This document shows positions 16,321 through 25,600 of a DNA stretch of 64,000 nucleotides, piece by piece. A program made the position numbers and the translations under genes. The stretch comes from SZUA-547 sp963669315 (GTDB lineage: Bacteria; Pseudomonadota; Alphaproteobacteria; Rhodobacterales; Rhodobacteraceae), in assembly GCA_963669315.1 (NCBI GenBank), contig OY770021.1, positions 558,001-622,000 on the forward strand, in the 5' to 3' direction. How positions within the stretch are numbered: the first letter of the stretch is position 1; each line of letters begins with the position of its first letter. The notes beneath the pieces are model-generated. The model did not search any database, was not told the DNA's origin, and saw only the letters and a program-made list of their open reading frames with translations.

Positions 16321-17559
16321 TTGGGCAATTTTGATATCGCCAAAGACCAATTTGCCGAATGGGGCGTTGACGTTGAGAGCGCGCTGTCTCGTCTGGCCAC
16401 CATCTCAATTTCGATGCACTGCTGGCAGGGCGACGATGTTGTCGGGTTTGAAACGAAATCCGGCACTTCGGGCGGCGGTATCCAGGCCACCGGCAACCAC
16501 CCCGGTCGCGCGCGAAATCCAGATGAACTGCGTGCGGATTTGGAATTTGCCTTTTCGAACATCCCCGGCAGCCATCGGCTGAATTTGCATGCGATGTACC
16601 TGGACAGCGATGAAGCACCCGACCGCGATGAAATTGAATACAAACACTTCGAACCATGGGTCGATTGGGCGCGCGACCAAAAACTTGGACTTGATTTCAA
16701 TCCAACCTTCTTTGCTCATGAAAAAGCAGATGACAATCTGACTCTATCGCACCCTGATCAAGGCATTCGCGAATTCTGGATCGAACATGGGTTACGCACC
16801 CGCGAAATTGCCGCACGCATGGGCCAAGAGCTGGGAAGTGCAGCGGTAAACAACATTTGGGTGCCTGACGGGTATAAAGATACGCCGATAAATCGATATG
16901 CTGCCCGCCAGCGTTTGGAGCAATCGCTGGACCAAATGCTGGCAGATGAGCACGACAAAACCCATCTTCTGGACGCGGTGGAAAGCAAGCTGTTCGGCAT
17001 TGGCGTTGAGGCTTGCACCGTCGGTAGCCACGAATTCTATCTGGGCTATGCCATCCGCAAAGGCACCCTTTTATGCTTGGACATGGGGCACTTTCATCCA
17101 ACAGAAAACGTCGCTGACAAGCTTAGCTCAGTGGCATTGTCTGTCGATGAAATCTTGCTGCACGTTTCGCGACCGATACGTTGGGACAGTGATCATGTTA
17201 TATTGCTCAACGACGACATCCTTGCGATGGCACAAGAACTGGTCAGCGCCAATCTGTTGAAACGCACCCATATCGGGCTCGATTTCTTCGACGCAACGAT
17301 TAGCCGAACCGCTGCTTGGGTCATTGGCACGCGCAACATGCAAAAAGCACTGTTACGTGCTTTGTTGTTGCCGTTCGATCGCCTGAACAGCGCAGAAGAA
17401 TGTCTGGATCACTCCACTAGGTTTGTGATTACGGAAGAACTGAAAGATCTTCCTTTTGGCGCGATCTGGCGTGAGTTCTGCAGCCGATTCGAGGTGACAA
17501 ATGGGTTGGATTTAATCGCGAACCTAGATCGCTATCAAATTGCAGCATCACATCGTTGA
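16321..17559 (+). CDS. rhaI: L-rhamnose isomerase, rhizobial type
   Basis: A 412-residue TIM-barrel isomerase converting L-rhamnose to L-rhamnulose. The start is TTG at 16321, with AGGGGG nine bases upstream and no nearby ATG in frame. Metal-site-like segments include GLDFNPTFFAHEK, CLDMGHFHPTENV and HIGLDFFDATI. It differs from the enteric RhaA in length and motifs and matches the alphaproteobacterial type always found after rhaD. It follows rhaD by 13 bases, so the two are co-transcribed. Confidence 0.9.
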   Translation: MGNFDIAKDQFAEWGVDVESALSRLATISISMHCWQGDDVVGFETKSGTSGGGIQATGNHPGRARNPDELRADLEFAFSNIPGSHRLNLHAMYLDSDEAPDRDEIEYKHFEPWVDWARDQKLGLDFNPTFFAHEKADDNLTLSHPDQGIREFWIEHGLRTREIAARMGQELGSAAVNNIWVPDGYKDTPINRYAARQRLEQSLDQMLADEHDKTHLLDAVESKLFGIGVEACTVGSHEFYLGYAIRKGTLLCLDMGHFHPTENVADKLSSVALSVDEILLHVSRPIRWDSDHVILLNDDILAMAQELVSANLLKRTHIGLDFFDATISRTAAWVIGTRNMQKALLRALLLPFDRLNSAEECLDHSTRFVITEELKDLPFGAIWREFCSRFEVTNGLDLIANLDRYQIAASHR

Positions 17560-17769
17560 GTGCTCTGCTTTACCGTGAGCTATCATATTTTGGCATTTAG
17601 TGCGGGCAAGGGCAAATAAGCAAAGCGGACATCAAAGTCTGGCGCAGCATTTGGTACTATGGGCTCGTTGCAGCCGTTCGATGCGAACCGCACGCATGTC
17701 GCCTTTGGGTCAGGACCTGTCATCTGACCAAATGACTCAGATGACCACTTTTGCGGGGAAAGCAGACGC

Positions 17770-18018
17770 TCACCTCGCAAACGGATTGCCCGTCTGCACC
17801 TTGCCTAAAATGAGCCAATCGAGGGAGACGCCGTACTTCGTGGCGAAGCGCGTTAGCGGCTGGGGATGGTTCAGTTCTGCGTCGCTTAGCGCGACCAGCG
17901 CCTCAATCTCAGCCGGATCGATGGCGGGGCAGTCTCTATAGCCTTCCTTGAATGTCTCACCGAACTGGCGAATGCGGTCGCGGACGGCATCGAAGTCTAA
18001 ATCGTTAGGGGTGGTCAT
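17770..18018 (-). CDS. Hypothetical protein next to tRNA-Arg, 82 residues
   Basis: The start at ATG 18018 has GGAG upstream. The first half is acidic and helical (DFDAVRDRIRQFGETFKEGY). The end, LTRFATKYGVSLDWLILGK, resembles the close of the helix-turn-helix in phage-type XRE repressors, but the rest of that fold is missing. It sits just downstream of the 3' end of tRNA-Arg, a common place for island remnants, so a leftover mobile-element gene is likely. The 210 bases between it and rhaI hold nothing recognisable. Confidence 0.6.
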   Translation of the reverse strand: MTTPNDLDFDAVRDRIRQFGETFKEGYRDCPAIDPAEIEALVALSDAELNHPQPLTRFATKYGVSLDWLILGKVQTGNPFAR

Positions 18019-18148
18019 GCTTTTCTCCACGCCGCCGAAGAAATTTAAGCGAATGCACTTTGCACCCAATAACGCACCCAAAGCCCGGCGGCGGTCGCTT
18101 TAAGCGCCGTCAGGAGTCAGGTAAGTGTTTGATATAAAACGGAAAACA

Positions 18149-18225
18149 TGGCGACCCCATCAGGACTCGAACCTGAAACCTGCGGATTAGAAGTCCGCTG
18201 CTCTATCCAGTTGAGCTATGGGGCC
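18149..18225 (-). tRNA. tRNA-Arg(TCT), CCA encoded
   Basis: The minus strand folds as a full cloverleaf: acceptor GGCCCCA/TGGGGTC (one G-T pair), T8 and A9 in place, D stem GCTC, anticodon loop CTTCTAA giving anticodon TCT, T loop GTTCGAGTC, discriminator G and encoded CCA. The length is 77 with CCA. Its 3' end points to the accessory DNA on the left, the usual target geometry for tyrosine integrases. Confidence 0.95.
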
Positions 18226-18409
18226 GTATTCAGGCCAGCGCGACCGAAGTCGTGATACTTGGCTGTTAGGGGTAAATCAATCGCGGTTAATGGCTGCTCG
18301 GCGCAAAGGCGTCGCGCGGACCTTTCAAACGCGTTCGCCGCCTCATATGAAGCCTCCAATTGCGCAGATCAACAACCGACGCTAATCAGACCTCGGGGGA
18401 CAGGCGTCA

Positions 18410-19876
18410 ATGCAAGGCATCGAAACGTACGGACATAAGGGCGGCGCATTAACGCGCCTGGCGATCTGGGCGCCGTTGCTGATCGTCGGCTATACGCTGG
18501 CGCTCTTGGCCCTCAGGGTCTCGCTTTCGACCTATCTTGAGGTCGATGAAGCCCAGTTCGTTGGGAATGTGGACATCCGGCTGGTTTACGCCAACTCTCA
18601 CCCTCCGCTTTATAACTGGGTGCTTCGCGCAATGCTTGAAGCGAGCAACTGGGACTGGGCGTTTTCAACCGGCATCGTCAAATACGGTCTTCTGGGCGGT
18701 TTCTATCTGCTCACCTGGGACACGGCGCGCCGTCTGGGCGGTCGCGAAGCCGGATTAGTGGCCGTGGCGGCAGCGGCGTTCATGCCTCAGGTTTCGTGGA
18801 TGTCAGTCCACACTCTGGCGCATTCGACCATGGTGCTGACGGGAACCGCCGCGACGTTGCACGCATTCGTGCTGCTGACCCAAAAGTGCTCCACCTTCCG
18901 ATACGCCTGGTTCGGCTTCGCGCTGGGTCTGGGCGCGCTTGCGAAGTACAATTTCTTTCTTTTCGCCATTCCATTACTCGTCGCCATCCTCTGGTCGGGC
19001 GAACTGCGAACCATTCTGTGGCGCCGGAAGGCGGCGATCTCGCTGGGCGTGTTCAGCGCAATGTTCGCGCCCACGATGGTCGCGGCGATCCTGAACTTCG
19101 CGGCGAGTTCAGGACGTATGGAAAAGCTTTACCGCGCGGACAAGGATCTCGTCTGGTACGACGTGCCCGGCTTGGGCGTGGACGGGCTTCTTTCGCTCGC
19201 CACCGCCTCCGCCGCCTGGCTGGGGTTGGCGATCGCGGTCTGGGGAATAGCCCGATGGCGCGACGCGCGCGACGGCGCACAGGCGTATCCCGACCCGGAC
19301 ACCGTTGAAATACGGCGCTGCATCGGTCGCGCCATTCTTCTGGCGATCTGCACTTTTGCGCTGATCGTGCTGGCCGCCGACATGCACCGGGTGCATGAGA
19401 GGTATCTGACGCCGATCTTCGCCGCCGCGCCGGTGCTGATGTCAGTTTCGTGGCCCCTGGGGCGAAGCGCCCTCAACGTGACCCGTTTCGCGGGGACGCT
19501 GTTCTTCGCGGCGCTGGTCGGCTTCTGGGGCATGGCGAGCTTCGGAACCCATCGCTATGCCTATGATTACGACGCGATCGCCGCCGAGATCGCGGAACTC
19601 TCTCCGAATCCGGCGCCGATACTGGCGGCGCGTCATGACGACGGGGCGAACGCCACGTTGGCCCTAGGCTGGGAGGGAACGACATCGCCAAGGTTCCAGA
19701 CCGTAGGCGATCGGGCGATTTTATTGTGGCGGGGAACGCGAGACGCGCCCGTCTCACGCATTCCAGAGGGCTTCGAGCCGGCGACTGGCGTTCACCGTTT
19801 TAAAATGACGCTTTCCAACTTTAGCGGCAAACGAAAGGCCTTCGCGATCCAGCTTTATGAACGCGTTTCGCCCTGA
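18410..19876 (+). CDS. GT39-type membrane glycosyltransferase (ArnT/PMT-like)
   Basis: A 488-residue integral membrane protein. After a short start come about ten hydrophobic segments. The first periplasmic loop carries YLEVDEAQF, where the Asp-Glu pair matches the catalytic motif of GT39/PMT_2 enzymes, followed by NSHPPLYNW. These enzymes transfer a sugar from an undecaprenyl carrier to lipid A, protein or a glycan on the outer side of the inner membrane. The C-terminal part (about 390-488) is a soluble periplasmic region. It converges with a GT2 gene that could supply the lipid-linked sugar; their 3' ends overlap by 22 bases. The acceptor is unknown. Confidence 0.82.
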   Translation: MQGIETYGHKGGALTRLAIWAPLLIVGYTLALLALRVSLSTYLEVDEAQFVGNVDIRLVYANSHPPLYNWVLRAMLEASNWDWAFSTGIVKYGLLGGFYLLTWDTARRLGGREAGLVAVAAAAFMPQVSWMSVHTLAHSTMVLTGTAATLHAFVLLTQKCSTFRYAWFGFALGLGALAKYNFFLFAIPLLVAILWSGELRTILWRRKAAISLGVFSAMFAPTMVAAILNFAASSGRMEKLYRADKDLVWYDVPGLGVDGLLSLATASAAWLGLAIAVWGIARWRDARDGAQAYPDPDTVEIRRCIGRAILLAICTFALIVLAADMHRVHERYLTPIFAAAPVLMSVSWPLGRSALNVTRFAGTLFFAALVGFWGMASFGTHRYAYDYDAIAAEIAELSPNPAPILAARHDDGANATLALGWEGTTSPRFQTVGDRAILLWRGTRDAPVSRIPEGFEPATGVHRFKMTLSNFSGKRKAFAIQLYERVSP

Positions 19877-20613
19877 TCGACTGGAGGAGCGGTAGCCTCT
19901 TCTCTCACGAGACCAGGATCCGAATAACGCCGGATAAGCCAAAACACGCCGACGACATCCAGAAACGCCACAGCGGCGCGATCGAAAAACCCGTATTTCG
20001 AGTCGCCGTGCTTTCGTGGGCGATCCTCAATTGGCTCTTCCAGAACGTCCAATCCGGCGCGTCGAGCTAGCGCCGGAAGGAATCGGTGCATATTGTCGAA
20101 ATAGGGTGCCGCTTTTGCGAAATCGGCGGGCATCACCTTTACGCCGCAACCTGAATCACGGCAGTCGTCTCGCAACAGCCAGCGCCGCACCCGGTTCGCG
20201 ACCCGCGAGGTGAGCCATTTCACTGGGCCGTCATTGCGTTTTTTTCGAACGCCGGCGACGATCGCATTCGTTGGAGCGTCCTTCACCTTCTCCCAGATGC
20301 GGGCGATATCGGCAGGGTCGTTCTGCCCGTCGCCATCTATGGTCGCCACCCAACGACCGCGGGCGGCGGCGAAGCCCGTGACCAGCGCGCGCGACTTGCC
20401 AGCGCGTTCCTTGTGAAGCAGCAGGCGTAATTCAGGAACTCCCGCCATCGCCGCCTGGATTTCACCAACCGAGGCGTCGGCGCTGCAATCGTCAATCAGC
20501 ACGACCTCATATTCCGCGCCTGAGAACGCAGTGCGCAACTCGTCCAGCAAAGGGCCAATATTCCCAGCCTCGTTGTGGACGGGGATCACCAGCGAAAGTT
20601 CGGGATTTCGCAT
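19855..20613 (-). CDS. GT2 glycosyltransferase (dolichyl/undecaprenyl-phosphate mannosyl type)
   Basis: A 252-residue GT-A enzyme with no C-terminal membrane helices. The start LSLVIPVHNEAGNI and the motifs VVLIDDCSADAS and ATIDGDGQNDP (DXD metal site) are those of DPM1-like enzymes that load a sugar on a polyprenyl phosphate. The ribosome site GGAGAGG is good. Together with the converging GT39 gene it forms a plausible donor/transferase pair for glycan or lipid modification. Confidence 0.85.
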   Translation of the reverse strand: MRNPELSLVIPVHNEAGNIGPLLDELRTAFSGAEYEVVLIDDCSADASVGEIQAAMAGVPELRLLLHKERAGKSRALVTGFAAARGRWVATIDGDGQNDPADIARIWEKVKDAPTNAIVAGVRKKRNDGPVKWLTSRVANRVRRWLLRDDCRDSGCGVKVMPADFAKAAPYFDNMHRFLPALARRAGLDVLEEPIEDRPRKHGDSKYGFFDRAAVAFLDVVGVFWLIRRYSDPGLVREEATAPPVDQGETRS

Positions 20614-20663
20614 TGCCTCTCCGCTCTACCGCATAGTCCTTGTCGCCTTGCGGATGCGCTCCG

Positions 20664-20975
20664 TCAATGAGTCCAGGCGCCGCGTCTGTCATACGCGAAG
20701 TTTGAGCCGTATCCGCGCTGTCGGACGTTGGGCTTACGGGATTTCGGCTCCGTGATTTGATAGGCGAGGCCATGGCGCTGCGCGTAGTCGACCGCCGCTT
20801 CCTTGCTCTCAAATCGCAGCTTCACCTGGCCTTGCATATCGCCTGACCCGGTCCAGCCCATCAGCGGATCGATACGCTTGGCCTCTTCGGGCGCGAATTC
20901 CAGCACCCAACTCTTTGTATTCGCCATGCCGGACTGCATGGCGTTGCGGGCGGGCTGATAAATGCGTGCGACCAT
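20664..20975 (-). CDS. NDUFS4-type accessory subunit of respiratory complex I
   Basis: A 103-residue protein of the ETC complex I subunit (NDUFS4/18-kDa) family. Landmarks are ARIYQPARNAMQSG at the start, WVLEFAPEEAKRIDPLMGWT in the middle, and the end motif ITEPKSRKPNVRQRGYGSNF. It binds the N-module of NADH:quinone oxidoreductase in alphaproteobacteria and mitochondria. It is far from any nuo genes here, which is usual for this gene. Confidence 0.93.
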   Translation of the reverse strand: MVARIYQPARNAMQSGMANTKSWVLEFAPEEAKRIDPLMGWTGSGDMQGQVKLRFESKEAAVDYAQRHGLAYQITEPKSRKPNVRQRGYGSNFAYDRRGAWTH

Positions 20976-21100
20976 AGAGTTCTCTCGCGCTTGGCTTCAG
21001 CTGGTTTATCCCCCAAACCCGCGCAACCGGCAAGTGCGGAACGGTCTTGGACCGCCGCGCGCGAACGCCTACCTTTCTAGCCGCCAGGAAAGGACAGCCC

Positions 21101-23329
21101 ATGACCGTCGATACGCTCGTCACCGCACCGCAACGCCGCGATCGGGACGCCATCCGCCGCGACAAGCTGGAGGGCGGCGTCCGTCTGGTTATGGAGACGG
21201 AGTTCGAGCCGAAGGGCGACCAGCCCACCGCGATCGCCGAGTTGGTGGCGGGCGTGAAGGAGGGCGAGCAGGATCAGGTTCTGCTGGGCGCCACCGGCAC
21301 CGGGAAGACCTTCGCCATGGCCAAGGTGATCGAGGCGACGCAGCGGCCGGCGATCATCCTCGCGCCCAACAAGACTCTGGCGGCGCAGCTCTATGGCGAG
21401 TTCAAGCGGTTCTTCCCGACCAACGCGGTGGAGTATTTCGTCTCCTACTACGACTACTACCAGCCTGAGGCCTATGTCCCGCGCTCGGACACCTACATAG
21501 AAAAAGAGGCGCAGATCAACGAGCAGATCGACCGGATGCGCCACTCGGCCACGCGGGCGCTGCTGGAGCGGGACGATGTGATCATCGTCGCCTCGGTCAG
21601 CTGCATCTACGGCATCGGCGCGGTTGAGACCTATGGCGCGATGACCCAGGACCTGATCGCCGGGAGCGAATACGAGCAGCGCAAGGTGATGCGGGATCTG
21701 GTGGCCCAACAATACCGGCGCAATGACGGCGCGTTCCAGCGCGGCTGCTTTCGGGTCAGGGGCGACAGTCTGGAGATCTGGCCTGCGCATCTGGAGGACC
21801 GGGCATGGAAATTCAGTTTTTTCGGCGAGGAGCTGGAGAGCATCGCCGAATTCGACCCGCTGACCGGCGAGAAGACCGACACGCTGGAGAAGGTGCGTGT
21901 CTACGCCAACTCGCACTACGTCACGCCGCGCCCGACGCTGAATCAGGCGACAAAGGGCATCAAGTCGGAACTGAAAATCCGCCTCGACCAGCTGGTCGCG
22001 GACGGCATGCTGCTGGAGGCGCAGCGGCTGGAGCAGCGCACCAATTTCGATCTGGAGATGATCGAGGCGACTGGGGTCTGCAACGGCATTGAGAACTACT
22101 CGCGCTATCTGACGGGGCGCAAACCGGGGGAGCCGCCGCCTACTCTCTTCGAATACATCCCCGACAACGCGCTGGTCTTTGCGGATGAGAGCCATGTGAC
22201 GGTCCCGCAGCTCGGCGCGATGTACAAGGGCGATTACCGCCGCAAATTCACGCTGGCCGAGCACGGGTTCCGCCTGCCAAGCTGCATGGACAACCGACCC
22301 CTCAAATTTGAGGAATGGGACGCGATGCGCCCGCAATCGATGTTCGTCAGCGCCACCCCCGGTCCGTGGGAACTGGAACGCACCGGCGGCGTTTTCGCCG
22401 AGCAGGTGATCCGCCCTACCGGGCTGCTGGACCCGCCGGTGGAGATCAGGCCGGTCTCGACGCAGGTGGACGACCTGTTGGACGAGGTGCGGCAGGTCGC
22501 CAAGGCCGGGAGCCGGACGCTGGTCACGACGTTGACCAAACGCATGGCCGAGGACCTGACGGAGTATCTTCATGAGCAGGGAATTCGTGTTCGATATATG
22601 CATTCGGATATTGATACGATCGAGCGGATAGAAATCCTCCGCGACCTGCGGCTGGGGGCATTCGATGTGCTGGTAGGCATCAACCTGTTGCGCGAGGGCC
22701 TGGATATCCCCGAATGCGCGCTCGTGGCGATCCTGGACGCTGATAAAGAAGGGTTTTTGCGCTCAGAGACGTCGCTGATCCAGACCATCGGCCGGGCGGC
22801 GCGGAACGCGGAGGGCCGGGTGATCATGTATGCGGACGGGATCACTGGAAGCATGGAGCGCGCGATGGCGGAAACCGACCGACGGCGCGAAAAACAGGCC
22901 GCATATAACCAAGAGCATGGCATCACGCCCGAGACGATCCGCAAGAATGTCGAGGACATTCTGGACGGCACGTTCAAGGGCGATACGGATATCAGCCGGG
23001 TCACCGCCACGCTGAAGGGCGACAAGGCGATGGTGGGCGGCAACCTCGCCGCGCATCTGGAGGGGCTGAAAAAAGACATGCTGAGAGCCGCCGAGAACCT
23101 GGAGTTCGAGGAGGCGGCGCGCATCCGCGACGAGATTCACCGGCTGGAGGCGGTCGAACTTACGGTTGCGGACGATCCACTAGCGCGGCAATCTGCGGTT
23201 GAGGCGGCGTCAGAGGAGGCCATGAAGCGCTCAGGGCGGTCCACAGCGGGCAAGCCGGGTACGCGGGCGTTTAAGGGGAAGAGCAGAGGGCGGATGAGTG
23301 GCCAAGCGGAAAAGAGGAAACAAACTTGA
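21101..23329 (+). CDS. uvrB: Excinuclease ABC subunit B
   Basis: A 742-residue UvrB. ATG 21101 follows an AGGAAAGGA ribosome site and gives MTVDTLV. Helicase motif I is GATGTGKTF (about residues 62-70), the beta-hairpin region is VSYYDYYQPEAYVPRSDTY, motif II is DESHVT, and motif VI is QTIGRAARN. The UVR domain near the C-terminus (NLEFEEAARIRDEIHRLE) binds UvrC. It loads on DNA with UvrA, verifies damage and positions UvrC in nucleotide excision repair. The C-terminus is a basic low-complexity tail. The next gene's start overlaps this stop by 32 bases. Confidence 0.97.
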   Translation: MTVDTLVTAPQRRDRDAIRRDKLEGGVRLVMETEFEPKGDQPTAIAELVAGVKEGEQDQVLLGATGTGKTFAMAKVIEATQRPAIILAPNKTLAAQLYGEFKRFFPTNAVEYFVSYYDYYQPEAYVPRSDTYIEKEAQINEQIDRMRHSATRALLERDDVIIVASVSCIYGIGAVETYGAMTQDLIAGSEYEQRKVMRDLVAQQYRRNDGAFQRGCFRVRGDSLEIWPAHLEDRAWKFSFFGEELESIAEFDPLTGEKTDTLEKVRVYANSHYVTPRPTLNQATKGIKSELKIRLDQLVADGMLLEAQRLEQRTNFDLEMIEATGVCNGIENYSRYLTGRKPGEPPPTLFEYIPDNALVFADESHVTVPQLGAMYKGDYRRKFTLAEHGFRLPSCMDNRPLKFEEWDAMRPQSMFVSATPGPWELERTGGVFAEQVIRPTGLLDPPVEIRPVSTQVDDLLDEVRQVAKAGSRTLVTTLTKRMAEDLTEYLHEQGIRVRYMHSDIDTIERIEILRDLRLGAFDVLVGINLLREGLDIPECALVAILDADKEGFLRSETSLIQTIGRAARNAEGRVIMYADGITGSMERAMAETDRRREKQAAYNQEHGITPETIRKNVEDILDGTFKGDTDISRVTATLKGDKAMVGGNLAAHLEGLKKDMLRAAENLEFEEAARIRDEIHRLEAVELTVADDPLARQSAVEAASEEAMKRSGRSTAGKPGTRAFKGKSRGRMSGQAEKRKQT

Positions 23330-24490
23330 GCGATGGGAAGTAGCGCTCGTAAAGGCAATGCTAGTGCGAGGCGGCTACAACGACCAAGATATCCTTGCGT
23401 ATTTCACTAGACCAACTCGCTCGATAAACCACAGAGTAATTTCGGAAATTCGGACCGAAAAGAAGCACAGATCGACCTCTGCAGCCAGTCAAAGTGAACT
23501 TGACGAATTCTTGGTGATTTGGCCGGAGATGGACCCGGAAACCGGCTTAAGCCTTCGCGGCGACGAGTTGTTGATAAAAGCTCGCGAAGCAATGATTGCA
23601 GCCGTTCATACATTTAACGGCGCTGGAATCACATTTAGGGCTGAATTGTTCATAGTGACTTCCATAATTGTCTCTTACACGCGCACTTTAAGAGAGAAGG
23701 TGTTGATTACCGCTACTATAGAACGATTGATGGTGAAAAATCGGTCCAAAAGACTCCGTGTGGCGCGGAAAAGTATTGGGAACTTGGGAAGTGTATTCGG
23801 CACAGCAAGTATGAATTGGATATTGGTTCGAAGAAAAATTTAGAATTCCTCCTCGAAATTCGACATGAAGTTGAACACAGGTCAACTAGCCGGATAGACG
23901 AGGCTCTAAGCGCCAAACTTCAAGCGTGCTGCATTAACTTTAATCGAGCAATAAAGTCTCTTTTTGGCAGGCAGCATGGATTAGAAAGACGTCTACCAAT
24001 TTCGCTACAGTTTGTAACGTTTAGCTCTGACCAAAGAGCGGCGTTGAAGAAGGCAAGAAGCCTTCGGCGACACATCGAAATACTAGTCGCAGATTTTCAT
24101 AATAAACTTACGGACGAAGAACGCTCGGATCCAAGCTTTGCTTACCGCGTGGCATTAATCCAGAAACCAGCGAACCGCGCCTCAGCGTCGGACGAAGTGA
24201 TTGAATTTATTAAGCCAGGAACTGAAGAAGAGGCGGAGGATTTCGATAGAATATCGTTTAAGACGATAGAGAAAACGAAATACCTACCTTCCGACATTGT
24301 ACGCACAATGAAACAAGAGGGATTTCTAAAGTTTACGGTGAATAAGCATACTGACCTTTGGAAGACCCTAAATGCAAAAGGCCCCAAGAAGCCGTACGGT
24401 ACACTCGTAGCAAAGCAGTGGTATTGGTACGAAACTTGGCTAAGCAGAGTCCGAGAACATTGTGAAGAAAACCGGCAGTTATATGCCTAA
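23298..24490 (+). pseudogene. DUF3644-type protein, frameshifted
   Basis: The N-terminal frame (23298-23678, GTG start inside uvrB) encodes a helix-turn-helix-like segment (YNDQDILAYFTRPTRSINHR) and the DUF3644 opening LLIKAREAMIAAVHTFNGAG. The frame then shifts near 23675-23678. Reading on from 23678 (HAHFKREGVDYRYYRTIDG) continues the same protein to 24490 through GSKKNLEFLLEIRHEVEHRS. RHEVEH fits the R-x4-H RNase motif of HEPN proteins, and the helical C-terminal half ends with a WYWYETWLSRVREHCEEN segment. The DNA is far more AT-rich than uvrB or downstream genes, which suggests transfer. Either the gene is dead or the assembly has lost one base. A defence or toxin role is inferred from the HEPN-like motif only. 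Confidence 0.8.
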
Positions 24491-24654
24491 TAAACCCCAC
24501 TGCCACTTTTGATAGATTATCCACCCACCTCGCCCGCCCTGTGGGGTGAGGAGGATCGAGCGAGCCTTCCAGTGGAAGGATCGCCCGACGAACGGCGGGC
24601 GAGATCGGGGGCTACGCCCCCTCTCGATTTCTCAGTCGATCTTCCGCGTCGTCC
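24491..24654. other. Convergent spacer with hairpin
   Basis: No gene. GGGGGC (24607-24612) and GCCCCC (24616-24621) form a tight 6-bp stem with a TAC loop between the ends of the DUF3644 and EF-hand genes. TTATCCACC near 24518 is one base from a DnaA box and is probably chance. Confidence 0.4.
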
Positions 24655-25161
24655 CTAGAACCGCCAGAGGGTGAACTGATCGGCATCGGCCACCTCGGTG
24701 GCGGAGACGAGGCCGTCGCCGTCCCGGTCAAAGGACCGCTGACCCCGCGTGCCATAGGTTCTGAGCTCCGACCGCGTGACCTGTCCATCCCCGCTGAGGT
24801 CCATCTGCTTGTGGACCGGCGCGGCCGACCATTCCTCGGCCGTGATCACGCCATCCGCGTTGGCGTCCATCTGGGCGCTCTGGAACTCCCATGTGGCCAG
24901 CACGCCATCGCCGTCCACGTCGAAGACCTCGAACCCGTCCTGCAGCTCCTCAACCGTCACATCGCCGTCGTGGTTCGCGTCCAGCTCGGTAAAGGTCTCA
25001 TCGGCGGCGGTCACCCACTCCATCTGATCGACCGCGCCGTCGGCGTTCCGGTCGGCGTTGTCCAGCACTCCCATGGTGGAGCTGGGGTTCTGCGGCCCGG
25101 CGCACGCGGTCAACGCGGCGGCGCCGATCAGCGCTGCTGTGTAATGGAATTTATTGGTCAT
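24655..25161 (-). CDS. EF-hand calcium-binding lipoprotein
   Basis: A 168-residue protein from ATG 25161. The signal peptide ends in the lipobox LTAC (Cys near residue 19), so it should be lipid-anchored in the periplasm. The mature part has six EF-hand loops of the DxDxDG type: DRNADGAVDQ, DANHDGDVTV, DVDGDGVLAT, DANADGVITA, DLSGDGQVTR and DRDGDGLVSA. Most carry the closing Glu at position 12 (for example TVEEL, TAEEW). It is a calmodulin-like calcium sensor or buffer of unknown partner. The hydrophobic frame upstream of this ATG is not needed. Confidence 0.85.
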   Translation of the reverse strand: MTNKFHYTAALIGAAALTACAGPQNPSSTMGVLDNADRNADGAVDQMEWVTAADETFTELDANHDGDVTVEELQDGFEVFDVDGDGVLATWEFQSAQMDANADGVITAEEWSAAPVHKQMDLSGDGQVTRSELRTYGTRGQRSFDRDGDGLVSATEVADADQFTLWRF

Positions 25162-25277
25162 GATCGCCCCCTGAATCCTTGAAATAGAAAGTGGATTGGG
25201 CGCCATTTTATCAACCACGGGGCGTAATTCAAACGGCGCCCCGTTGGGACGCCCGCTCCCCCCTCCATTTGGGGCGG

Positions 25278-25568
25278 TCAGGTGACGTGGATGCCGATCA
25301 CTCCCTCGGTGATCCGTGCGGGCGTCAGGCCCAGGTGCTTCGCATTGTCGGACAGCCACTCTTTGGCGATGGACATGCTCTGGTCGCAGCCCAGCTTGTC
25401 GCGACACAGGATCAGCGCCACACATCCGTCGTCGGTCTGCGCGAGATCATAAGAGATCAGGCCGCTAACGCCCCCCATCAGGCGTTCGACCTCCTCCCTT
25501 TTCTCGATCAGGAGGTCGTACAACTCTTTGGCGCCCTGACCGGAATACTCCCGCATCATCGCATGCAT
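25278..25568 (-). CDS. Small antibiotic-monooxygenase-like fold protein
   Basis: A 96-residue protein of a family common in alphaproteobacteria but without known function. REYSGQGAKELYDLLIEKRE and VSGLISYDLAQTDDGCVALI give the helix-strand pattern of the dimeric ferredoxin-like ABM fold, followed by CRDKLGCDQSMSIAKEWL. The usual catalytic residues of the monooxygenases are not evident. It faces a secreted-protein gene across a gap with tandem repeats. Confidence 0.6.
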   Translation of the reverse strand: MHAMMREYSGQGAKELYDLLIEKREEVERLMGGVSGLISYDLAQTDDGCVALILCRDKLGCDQSMSIAKEWLSDNAKHLGLTPARITEGVIGIHVT

Positions 25569-25600
25569 GACGTCTCTCCTCTGATGTTATGATCGTCGGA

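Noticed and set aside
21077..22603. 508-residue open frame antisense to uvrB
   Set aside because: This is a false frame caused by GC-rich third positions of uvrB; its composition is His/Arg/Leu-rich with no domain.
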